64,000 nt of DNA from Aeromonas sanarellii (GTDB taxonomy: Bacteria > Pseudomonadota > Gammaproteobacteria > Enterobacterales > Aeromonadaceae). A program made the position numbers and the translations under genes. A model generated the notes under the pieces. That model searched no databases. It saw only the letters and a program-made list of their open reading frames with translations, and was not told where the DNA came from. The stretch lies in NCBI RefSeq assembly GCF_000820085.1, contig NZ_CDBN01000091.1, positions 1-64,000 of the forward strand, written 5' to 3'. Of the stretch, positions 47,131-54,516 are shown one piece after another (within the stretch, counting starts at the first letter, position 1; the number at the start of each line of letters is the position of its first letter).

Positions 47131-49482
47131 TCATTCCAGGGTCTGGATGGTGACCTCCACTTCGGCCTTGACCTCGTTGAGTTCGTCATCCTTCAGGGTG
47201 ACCACCAGAGGTTCCGGGTTGATCGCCTTCAGATCGATGTTGCCGAGATCGGCGAGCCCGGGTTCGAGCTCCAGCACGAAGGCGCAGTCATAGTGGCCGC
47301 CGGGCAGTATGGCCCCCCCAGTGGTGCAGAAGGCGAAGGGCCCGAAGCCGGCTTCATGGGTACTCACCCCCGGCTCATCGTAGAGGGTGAAGCTGCCCGG
47401 AATCCCGTTCCCATCGGCCACATCGACCCCCTTGAAGGTCAGGGCGGTGACGGTCAGGGTGTCCACTCCGTTGTTGCTGATGCGGACAAAGCCAGCGGCC
47501 TTGAGGGCAAAGAGCTTGGTGATGTCGGGGGGGACATCGGTGAACTCCACAGTGGCATCATCGCTGTCGGTCACGGTCTGATTGTCCTCATCCTTGCCGC
47601 TGATGGTTGCCGTGTTGGTATGGCTCTCATCAGCATTGCCCTGCAGATCCTTGGAGAGGGTGCAACTGGCCGACTCGCCCGGGCTCAGGACGAAGCCGGC
47701 CAGCGCCACGGCGGGCAAGAGCGGGGCACCGTTCTTCCTGTTGACCTGGCACTGGCTGGTCAGATTGCCGAACACGTCATCATCCAGGTCATTGAAGGTG
47801 ACCTTGTCCACGCCATTGGCATCGACGGAGAAGGTGAAGGTATAGGCCACCGAACGTTTCTCATCGGAGTCGCCCGTCTCGGGCACACTGACGGGGACGG
47901 CATCCTTTTGCAGCGTGATGGTCGATGCCACGTCATTGATGTTGACGGTGGCGCTGTCCTCTCCCGTTGCCTCATCCCCTTCGTTGTCCAGGGCCTTGGC
48001 GGTCACCTTGTTGGTGTGCACATCGCCGGCGTTGCCACCGACAAACTCGGTGACGCTGCACTGGAAGGGGGTGCCCTTGTACAGGGCCACGCCGCTGCCG
48101 AGATCGCAGGTGCCCTGCCCGTCCAGATCGCCGAACTTGTCGTCCACCAGGCTGGTCAGGGTGAGCGGATCGTCGTGATCGCCCGCGGTATTGGTGACCT
48201 TGATGGTGTAGGTCACATTGGCCCCCGGCTCCAGCACCTCGTCGGTGGAGGGGGTCTTCTCAACCGCTATGGTGGGCGGGACATTGGTGATCTCGACCAG
48301 CTTGGCGCCGCTGCAGTTGTTGCCGGCGGTCTGGAAGCCGGTCGGGCAGGTGCTGCCGTCGCCGACCGTGCCGCCGTTCTTGTCCTTGAACAGGGCCACT
48401 ATGTTGTCGACGTACTTCTCGGGGCTCTGATCGTTGGGCAGATCGCGATCCTTGATATGCAGGGTGAACTGACAGCTGTAGGTGGCGTTGGGCAGCACCT
48501 CCTTCGTCGTCGAGCCCGCGGCGGGTTTCGCACAGGTGCTGCTGAGCAGATAGATGCCGTCCGCCGTCCCGACGCTCTCGGTAGCGCCCCAGAGGTCCAC
48601 GCTCTTGTCGTAGGAGCCATCTCCGCCCACGTCTATCTCATCCTTCAGGCTGGCGATATACAAGGAGGCGACGCTCGAGTTGGTGAAGCTCAGGTTGTAG
48701 GTGAACACGCCACCCGGCTCGGGCAGGCTGGTCGGCTCGACCGTCTTGGTAATGGCAGGCGGCTCGGGTCTGATAAACACGTTGATGGCGAAGCTGTCAC
48801 AGTTGCACTTGGACTTGGTGGCGGGCACGGCGCCGGGAGGAACCGTGCTCTCGCTGCAACTGAGGCTCTTCTGGATGTCCCAGGCCGCGCAGTAGGTGAA
48901 GAGGGCCTTGTTGGGATCCGTGGGGCTGGGTTGGCAGAGCATGGTGATGGGCTGGTTGAAGAGCGTGTATTGATCGGTGCCGTTGGCCTTGGTGATATCG
49001 CCGCAGGTGTCCAGGAAGTCGGTCGCCTTCAGCTTCGGTTCCAGATTCACATAGGCGACCTGGCCATTCTCCCCGGCGTCGCTCGCCTTGGGCAGCACGA
49101 GGCTGCAGTTTCTTGCTCCTCCCTGCACCACCTGCGGGCTCTGGGACGTTCTCGGCAGGTAGAAGGTGGTGTCATAACGCTCACTGGCGTTGGTCTTGAT
49201 GGTCACGTCTGCGTTGAAGGTGAACACCTGGCCGTTGGTACACTCCTGGTTCGGATTCACCGGTACCACTTTGGAGACCTCGATGTCCTTGGCCGTGCAG
49301 TTGAGGCTGCCGCCCGAGAGTGAACCCCCCTTGGCAATATAGGCGTCTGCCATGCAGGCCTCTTGTTGCAGGCCCGGAAAGATGCCGGCCCAGGCCGGGG
49401 TGAGGTGGAGTCCCCCCAGCATGACGACCCCGAGGGGGAGCGTCAGGGATCTGAGCAGGCGATTGCGCTGACTTGATTTCAT
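47131..49482 (-). CDS. Secreted protein with tandem Ig-like (DUF11-type) repeats
   Basis: 783-residue protein with a signal peptide cleaved near AWA (residue 32) and no later membrane anchor, lipobox, or sorting signal. The mature part is a chain of beta-rich modules of about 110-140 residues, linked by VPPTI or VPPDI-like hinges: ITKTVEPTSLPEPGGVFTYN, IAVEKTPSTDEVLEPGANVTYT and ITLQKDAVPVSVPETGDSDE each open a repeat of the kind annotated DUF11 or conserved-repeat domains. Many Asp/Glu residues and paired cysteines suggest calcium and disulfide stabilisation. Likely surface, matrix or adhesive role (inference). A sigma-54 promoter candidate lies upstream. Confidence 0.8.
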   Translation of the reverse strand: MKSSQRNRLLRSLTLPLGVVMLGGLHLTPAWAGIFPGLQQEACMADAYIAKGGSLSGGSLNCTAKDIEVSKVVPVNPNQECTNGQVFTFNADVTIKTNASERYDTTFYLPRTSQSPQVVQGGARNCSLVLPKASDAGENGQVAYVNLEPKLKATDFLDTCGDITKANGTDQYTLFNQPITMLCQPSPTDPNKALFTYCAAWDIQKSLSCSESTVPPGAVPATKSKCNCDSFAINVFIRPEPPAITKTVEPTSLPEPGGVFTYNLSFTNSSVASLYIASLKDEIDVGGDGSYDKSVDLWGATESVGTADGIYLLSSTCAKPAAGSTTKEVLPNATYSCQFTLHIKDRDLPNDQSPEKYVDNIVALFKDKNGGTVGDGSTCPTGFQTAGNNCSGAKLVEITNVPPTIAVEKTPSTDEVLEPGANVTYTIKVTNTAGDHDDPLTLTSLVDDKFGDLDGQGTCDLGSGVALYKGTPFQCSVTEFVGGNAGDVHTNKVTAKALDNEGDEATGEDSATVNINDVASTITLQKDAVPVSVPETGDSDEKRSVAYTFTFSVDANGVDKVTFNDLDDDVFGNLTSQCQVNRKNGAPLLPAVALAGFVLSPGESASCTLSKDLQGNADESHTNTATISGKDEDNQTVTDSDDATVEFTDVPPDITKLFALKAAGFVRISNNGVDTLTVTALTFKGVDVADGNGIPGSFTLYDEPGVSTHEAGFGPFAFCTTGGAILPGGHYDCAFVLELEPGLADLGNIDLKAINPEPLVVTLKDDELNEVKAEVEVTIQTLE

Positions 49483-49658
49483 AGCATTTCCCTCTTCCTA
49501 TCCTGTGGTTTTTTGTTCCATGTCACCCGGCTGCGACTGCCTGGGCCGGGTGATGTCCCAGGCCTGAACGTGACCACAAGGAGGCCCTGTCCCTTGCGAG
49601 TAACGCAGGGGGGCGGGCGCGGCCCTGTGGGGTGGGCATCGATAGACAGCACCCCTAC

Positions 49659-49674
49659 AGCAAGGAATGCACCA
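49659..49674 (-). promoter_or_regulatory. Sigma-54 (-24/-12) promoter candidate for the first Ig-like gene
   Basis: The minus strand reads TGGTGCATTCCTTGCT. The invariant GG and GC are exactly 10 bases apart and the TTGCT -12 box is perfect; nine of twelve consensus positions match. The expected start is about 165 bases before the ATG. An enhancer-binding regulator gene lies nearby. Confidence 0.55.
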
Positions 49675-50110
49675 AGCACATAAATATTTGAAAAATAAGA
49701 AATTAGCTCGGGTTTTGGTCGCGTAAACGGGGTGATGTCCGCGAAGTTGTAACGACGGCATGGGGGCGACGGCGAAGTCTTGAGCATAATTAATTGATAA
49801 ATAATGCTTTTTTAAATATCTCCCCTGTTACAGCGATGGAACAGGGGCGCTCCGGGGTGGTCCCGTCAGCAGACGTGATGGCGGGGAGCTTGCGCCAGCG
49901 TGCAGAGGGGAGGCGGGGTGCCAGGCGGTGCTGGTGACTGCTGGCAGGGGGGCAGATAGTTCGGGCATCCCCTGTATCAAGGCTGAGACAACCCCATCGC
50001 CCGGCATGCTTGGCGCCCGCCCCGGCATCGCGCCCCGGGGAGGGGACTTGGCACAGATCCGTGTCGGGATGACCGGCTGCGAGGGGAGACGGGAAGTCTT
50101 CGCCAACGAG

Positions 50111-50136
50111 AGAGGGAGGCCACAGGGCCTCCCTCT
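50111..50136 (-). terminator. mscL terminator hairpin
   Basis: A perfect 11-bp stem (AGAGGGAGGCC arm) with a 4-nt loop, 56 bases after the mscL stop; T-poor tail. Confidence 0.6.
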
Positions 50137-50191
50137 TGCTATGGGGTGGTGCCAGGCATGCGTATTGGCGATGCCGGTGACACCGGGCTGC

Positions 50192-50602
50192 TTACTTCCC
50201 CTGTTGGGACTTGAGCAGGTCGCGGATTTCGGTCAGCAGCTCCTGATCCTTGGTGGGGCCGGCCGGTGCGGCGGCTTCCTCTTCCTGCTTCTTCTTCAGG
50301 GTATTGATGGCCTTGAGCCCCATGAAGATGGCGAAGGAGATGATCAGGAAGTCGATACAGGTCTGGATGAACTTGCCGTAGGCGATGACCACGGCCGGGG
50401 CTTCCCCCTCGGCTGCCTTCAGGGTCACGGCGAGATCGCTGAAGTCCACCCCGCCCAGGATCAGGCCGATGGGCGGCATGATGACGTCTCCCACGAAGGA
50501 GGAGACTATCTTGCCAAAGGCGGCGCCTATGATGATACCGACCGCCATGTCGATCACGTTGCCTCTGGATGCAAAGGCCTTGAATTCTTGAATCAGACTC
50601 AT
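50192..50602 (-). CDS. mscL: Large-conductance mechanosensitive channel MscL
   Basis: Inner-membrane tension-gated pore that releases solutes on hypo-osmotic shock. The 136-residue protein has the amphipathic N-terminus ([33 protein letters not shown]), TM1, a periplasmic loop, TM2 ([16 protein letters not shown]) and the C-terminal helix ([13 protein letters not shown]). AGGGGG precedes ATG 50602. It lies between the two Ig-like genes in the same orientation, but with terminators on both sides, so it is probably a separate unit. Confidence 0.98.
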   Translation of the reverse strand: MSLIQEFKAFASRGNVIDMAVGIIIGAAFGKIVSSFVGDVIMPPIGLILGGVDFSDLAVTLKAAEGEAPAVVIAYGKFIQTCIDFLIISFAIFMGLKAINTLKKKQEEEAAAPAGPTKDQELLTEIRDLLKSQQGK

Positions 50603-50932
50603 TTTTCCCCCTAAAAATGGACGGCGTGTGGCGTGACCACATCTGGTTTTGAACAATAAAACATCTGTAAAACAGAGGGATGGCTATGATGCCTCCCGTC
50701 GTCACGTTTAGCTTGCGGGGCTCAAGCCCGATTGGCAACCTCAATGCCCGAGAAATTTATGCCTCTGCCGCTATTAACGCTTTGCTCACTGCGGGGCGTG
50801 GTGGCCTCTGTGCCCGTCGGCGTTCGTGAGGGGGGCGATGGGGGGAGCAGACTCCCAGCCTTGATGCCATGAAGAAGGGCCATGGTCTGCACCATGGCCC
50901 TGTGGTTCATGCGTGACTAAAACCTGTCATGC
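50603..50932. other. Intergenic region between mscL and the second Ig-like gene
   Basis: 330 bases with no supported gene. It holds the mscL 5' region and the terminator hairpin of the upstream Ig-like gene (50877-50900). Confidence 0.6.
50877..50900 (-). terminator. Terminator of the second Ig-like gene
   Basis: GGGCCATGGT (50877-50886) pairs perfectly with ACCATGGCCC (50891-50900); TTCTTC follows on the minus strand. Confidence 0.7.
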
Positions 50933-52633
50933 CTAAGGAGTGGGGCAATCCGGGCAAGTCGGGCAGAGCGGGCAGGTGGCGGTCGCCGTGTCGGTGTCGC
51001 TGCCAAAACCGAGAGGAGCCGTCCCCGTGGCCGTGACGGTATCGCTGAAGGAGATGGCGCCGGGCTCTTCCGAACCTGCACTGCTGGGCGTGTAGGATCC
51101 TGAATAGTCCTTGCAGTCTGCCGCATTCAGCGTGCCTATGTTATGCACGTTGCCGCTGGGGTCGTCGGTCACGGTGACACCGCTCAGGTTCAGAGGAGGC
51201 TTGTAATCAGGGGAGTTGGGGTCACCCACCCCTGTGGTATTGCAGACCTCACCACTGTAGTCGACTCTGAGCACGAGCTGGCTGCCGGCGTCGATGACTT
51301 TGGTGCTGCAAGCCTTGGTGACGCTGATCCCGGGCTCTCGCTGGACGACGGGGCAGGTTGCCGCAGCGGATGCGGTGATGGACAGTGTGCCACCGTCGCT
51401 GGAGGCGGCCTTGACACTGACGCCGTTGGTCGGTCCGTTACCGGCGGAGCCGAAGCTGCCGCTGTAGTCTTCTGATCCCCCCTTGGCTATGGAATCGAAG
51501 GTCGCGACGACAAAGTCATCGCTGGTGTCGGCCGGGGTGCCGTTGTCGTCGGTGACGACGACGTCATAGATGGTGCCGAAGCCTGCATTGGTGACGGTGC
51601 CTTCGAAGCTGTAGGTGAAGCCCGTATCGTCGCCGTTTATATCGCCGCCGGTACAGACCTTGGTGATCTCGACCTTGCACAGTTCGAAGTTGTCCAGCAC
51701 GAAGTCCTTCAAGGCTGCCGTGAAGGAGCTGGAGGAGCGGGTCTCGGCCATGAAGCTGCTGAAGCAGCCGTCACTGCCGCCGACGATCTGGCTGAGGTTG
51801 ATCCCGCCCTCGAAGAAGCTCTCGAAGGGGAAGGTGCCCTGGGTGCCGCTCTTGGGGGTGTAATCGCTCCACAGGCCGCTGACACCGTTTGCCAGCGTGT
51901 TGGCGGGCACGGGCACATTACCCGTGTTGGTCAGGGCGCAGGCCAGGTTGGCACCGCCCTGATTGGCGCAGACGACGTCGTTGGCCCCCGAGCCCTGCAG
52001 TTTGAGCCTCAGGTTGGCGGCGGCGCATTGACCCGGCTGCGGGTTGTTGTTGGTCGCCTTGCTGCAGGTCGGATCCCAGGTCACCACGGCCAGATAGGGA
52101 ACCGCGTTGCTCGCCTGCGGGAAGTTGATGAGCACCAGGGTGTCCCCCACTGTGTGTTTGCCGCTGAAGCCGCCATTGGGCAGGGCGGTGACCTTCTGCT
52201 TGAAGAACCAGAACCCCATGAAGGCGTCGCCCACATTGGAGATCCTGTCGGCACCGAAGTAGAGCAACAGGTCGTTATCCTCGTTGTAGGCGGCGGCATA
52301 GGCGTGGGTCAGGTCATCCTTGTCGGGCACGGAGCCATCCTTCCAGCTCCATTTGTCTATATCCAGTATGTCCTTGTTGCCCCCCTCGAAGATGGTCCTG
52401 GGGGCGGTGTCCTGAATGATGCCGGTGAACTTGGTTGCCGCTCCGCTGTCGGGGGGGGTGGCCCAGTCATCGCTGTTGAGGGCTGGATTGTCATCCTGCG
52501 GGTTGGCATCCAGCTCGAAGGGGGACTCCGCCGTGGCGGCCAGTGCCGGAGCACAGAGCGCCAACAGCAAGGCCAGGGCGAGGAGGCCGTGCTGCCAACA
52601 GCGTAGCCAGAGATGTATTGCTCGGGTATCCAT
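50933..52633 (-). CDS. Secreted multidomain protein with Ig-like repeats and Cys-Pro tail
   Basis: 566-residue protein. Signal peptide MDTRAIHLWLRCW... ends near ALA (residue 32). The N-terminal domain (about 35-330; SVPDKDDLTHAYAAAY, LLLYFGADRISNVGDAFMGFWFF) is a type found in secreted proteins of several phyla. Two or three Ig-like repeats follow (VEITKVCTGGDINGDDTGFTYSFEGTV and GISVTKACSTKVIDAGSQLVL regions). The extreme C-terminus is CPLCPTCPDCPTP. ATG 52633 has AAGGA seven bases upstream; the longer frame to 52744 is unsupported. Probably exported and surface-associated; function unknown. Confidence 0.8.
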   Translation of the reverse strand: MDTRAIHLWLRCWQHGLLALALLLALCAPALAATAESPFELDANPQDDNPALNSDDWATPPDSGAATKFTGIIQDTAPRTIFEGGNKDILDIDKWSWKDGSVPDKDDLTHAYAAAYNEDNDLLLYFGADRISNVGDAFMGFWFFKQKVTALPNGGFSGKHTVGDTLVLINFPQASNAVPYLAVVTWDPTCSKATNNNPQPGQCAAANLRLKLQGSGANDVVCANQGGANLACALTNTGNVPVPANTLANGVSGLWSDYTPKSGTQGTFPFESFFEGGINLSQIVGGSDGCFSSFMAETRSSSSFTAALKDFVLDNFELCKVEITKVCTGGDINGDDTGFTYSFEGTVTNAGFGTIYDVVVTDDNGTPADTSDDFVVATFDSIAKGGSEDYSGSFGSAGNGPTNGVSVKAASSDGGTLSITASAAATCPVVQREPGISVTKACSTKVIDAGSQLVLRVDYSGEVCNTTGVGDPNSPDYKPPLNLSGVTVTDDPSGNVHNIGTLNAADCKDYSGSYTPSSAGSEEPGAISFSDTVTATGTAPLGFGSDTDTATATCPLCPTCPDCPTP

Positions 52634-53073
52634 GTTGCATTCCTTCTGCTTGTTGTTGTCCATGTCGTCCGGTGCTGTGTGCACAGCCGGGGGCGCAGCT
52701 GGAATGCAGGCTTTGTTCCACAAGGCCAATATGCTGAAAAACAAAGAAAAAGAAGGGTTTCAATACGCATCTGAAGAGGCGTTGTTAATGACATGATGCA
52801 CTCCGGGACGCGCGCCTAGCGCACACGCCGATGGGACAACGAAGGGGGCTTTTTGATGCTGTCTCCAAGGTGGAACATGGTGAGGGGGATGATTGTCTTG
52901 CGAGCGATCGGATTTAATTGGCAAATATTTCAAATTTATTGTTTTTAATGGGTTTTTGTTGGTTTTGGGTCTCGTTTGAGAGAGTTTTCATCCCTGTTTC
53001 ATCAGTGGCACAAGTCGACCTTCTATCCAATACTTTGCACATTGTTTGTGCCGCCATGCGGTGGGGGGCATTG
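52634..53073. other. Divergent control region of the second Ig-like gene and the VpsR-like regulator
   Basis: 440 bases with the sigma-54 promoter candidate (52705-52720) and a distinctly AT-rich block (52910-53050) before the regulator. The open frame continues upstream of the chosen regulator start as far as a TTG at 52918, but that stretch lacks a ribosome site and family similarity. Confidence 0.6.
52705..52720 (-). promoter_or_regulatory. Sigma-54 (-24/-12) promoter candidate for the second Ig-like gene
   Basis: The minus strand reads TGGAACAAAGCCTGCA. GG and GC are spaced by exactly 10 bases, and TGG, AC and TGCA agree with the consensus TGGCACGNNNNTTGCW. The ATG is about 60 bases past the expected start. 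A divergent enhancer-binding activator is encoded next door. Confidence 0.65.
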
Positions 53074-54420
53074 ATGGAAATTCGTATGCTGCTGTGTGTC
53101 AACACGAGCGAGGTGTGGCGTCCTCCGTCCAATGCATCCTCTCTTGGGTGGCGGGTCTGTTCGGCCTCGTCGCCGCAGGAGGCCTTCAGCCACTACGTAC
53201 AGAAGGCTCCCAGAGTGGGAGTGGTGCTGCTAAGTGAGGGGGAGGCCGAGGCCGTGGAGACGCTCTTTCGCCAGACCTGCGGCACCATGGTCTGGGTTGC
53301 CCTCGCTCCCCCTCATCTGCTCGCGCTACCCAGAATGCAGGAGCAGCTTCTGAACTACTGCTTCGATTATCACAGCCTGCCGGTGGAGGATGATCGTCTG
53401 CTGGCCATACTGGGCCATGCGTTTGGCATCGCCTGCCTGAGGGGAGAGGGGCATCGCCCCTGCGGGCATGGCAAGGATGAGGGGGGGCTGATCGGTGCCA
53501 GCCCCGTCATGAAGCAGCTCATGCATCGGGTGGAGCGACTGGCCAAGGCGGACTCGTCTGTCGTGTTGCAGGGGGAGAGCGGTACGGGCAAGGAGCTGGT
53601 GGCTCGCCTCATCCATCGGCATTCCCAGCGGGCGAATGGTCCCTTCGTCGCCATCAACTGCGGTGCCATTCCACCCACCCTGATCCAGTCGGAGTTGTTT
53701 GGCCACGAGAAGGGGGCCTTCACCGATGCCTGGCGGCGCCATATCGGTTGTGCGGAGAGGGCGCACAAGGGGATCCTGTTCCTCGACGAGATAGGGGAGC
53801 TGCCGGTGCAGATGCAAGTCAACCTGCTGAGGTTCTTGCAGGAGCGCACCATAGTGAGGGTGGGGGGCACCGAGCCCATCGAGGTGGACATCCGCGTGAT
53901 TGCCGCGACGAACAGGATGCTGGACAAAGAGATGGCACAGGGGAACTTCCGGTCAGATCTCTTCTACCGCCTCTGCGTGCTGGATCTGGAGCTGCCACCC
54001 CTGCGTGAGCGGGGGGAGGATATCATGCTGCTGGCCCACCATTTCCTGAACAAGATGGGTAGTCTGAATCCCAAGGTGCACGGTTTTACGGTCAGCGCCA
54101 TTCACCAGATGATGAAATATCACTGGCCTGGCAATGTGCGGGAGCTCAAGAACCGGCTGGAGCGAGCCTTGGTCCTGTGCGAGGGGTGTCGCATCGATCA
54201 CCAGGATCTGGGTCTGGCTCTGCCGCTGGCAGAGGGGGGCATTCGCCCGCTGAACCTGGTGAGGGCCGAGGCGGAGTGCGAGGCCGTGCGCCGGGCCCTG
54301 ATACTGTGCGGCAACAATGTGACCGAGGCTGCCCGCCATCTCGGGATCTCCAGGCTGACCCTCTACCGGGTGCTGGAACGCTCAGCCCCCCCTGTGCCTC
54401 CTGAAGTCCAGACCTCCTAG
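53074..54420 (+). CDS. VpsR-like sigma-54-family enhancer-binding regulator
   Basis: 448-residue regulator with three parts. The N-terminal receiver-like domain (1-125) resembles Vibrio VpsR (LLNYCFDYHSLPVEDDRLLAILGHAFGI) and lacks a clear phosphorylatable Asp. The AAA+ domain has Walker A GESGTGK (167-173), Walker B ILFLDEIG, and a sigma-54 contact loop reading GAFTDA (214-219) instead of GAFTGA. A Fis-type HTH is at the C-terminus (NNVTEAARHLGISRLTLYRVL). VpsR itself is a c-di-GMP-responsive biofilm activator. ATG 53074 is preferred for length; 53056 or 53086 are possible. Confidence 0.82.
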   Translation: MEIRMLLCVNTSEVWRPPSNASSLGWRVCSASSPQEAFSHYVQKAPRVGVVLLSEGEAEAVETLFRQTCGTMVWVALAPPHLLALPRMQEQLLNYCFDYHSLPVEDDRLLAILGHAFGIACLRGEGHRPCGHGKDEGGLIGASPVMKQLMHRVERLAKADSSVVLQGESGTGKELVARLIHRHSQRANGPFVAINCGAIPPTLIQSELFGHEKGAFTDAWRRHIGCAERAHKGILFLDEIGELPVQMQVNLLRFLQERTIVRVGGTEPIEVDIRVIAATNRMLDKEMAQGNFRSDLFYRLCVLDLELPPLRERGEDIMLLAHHFLNKMGSLNPKVHGFTVSAIHQMMKYHWPGNVRELKNRLERALVLCEGCRIDHQDLGLALPLAEGGIRPLNLVRAEAECEAVRRALILCGNNVTEAARHLGISRLTLYRVLERSAPPVPPEVQTS

Positions 54421-54516
54421 AGTCTGGTCCCGCAAACTCCCCCCTCGCCGATCCGCTCAAGGCGTGTATCATACGGCCTGCCATAGCTCATAGCCTCAGA
54501 AGACAGGATCGAATTC

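Larger units (their letters stand above)
49483..50191. other. Intergenic region between the first Ig-like gene and mscL
   Basis: 709 bases without a supported gene. They hold the sigma-54 promoter candidate (49659-49674), an AT-rich block (about 49675-49825) suited to activator binding or DNA bending, an 8-bp hairpin CCCCTGTT/AACAGGGG (49822-49847), and the mscL terminator (50111-50136). Confidence 0.6.

Noticed and set aside
49822-49847. LexA/SOS box in the inverted repeat near 49.8 kb
   Set aside because: The CTGT and ACAG halves are 12 bases apart rather than 8, and the long GC arms indicate a hairpin instead.
52918-53073. Extended N-terminus of the VpsR-like regulator from TTG 52918
   Set aside because: The added 52 residues are hydrophobic, encoded by AT-rich promoter-like DNA, lack a ribosome site and exceed VpsR-family length.
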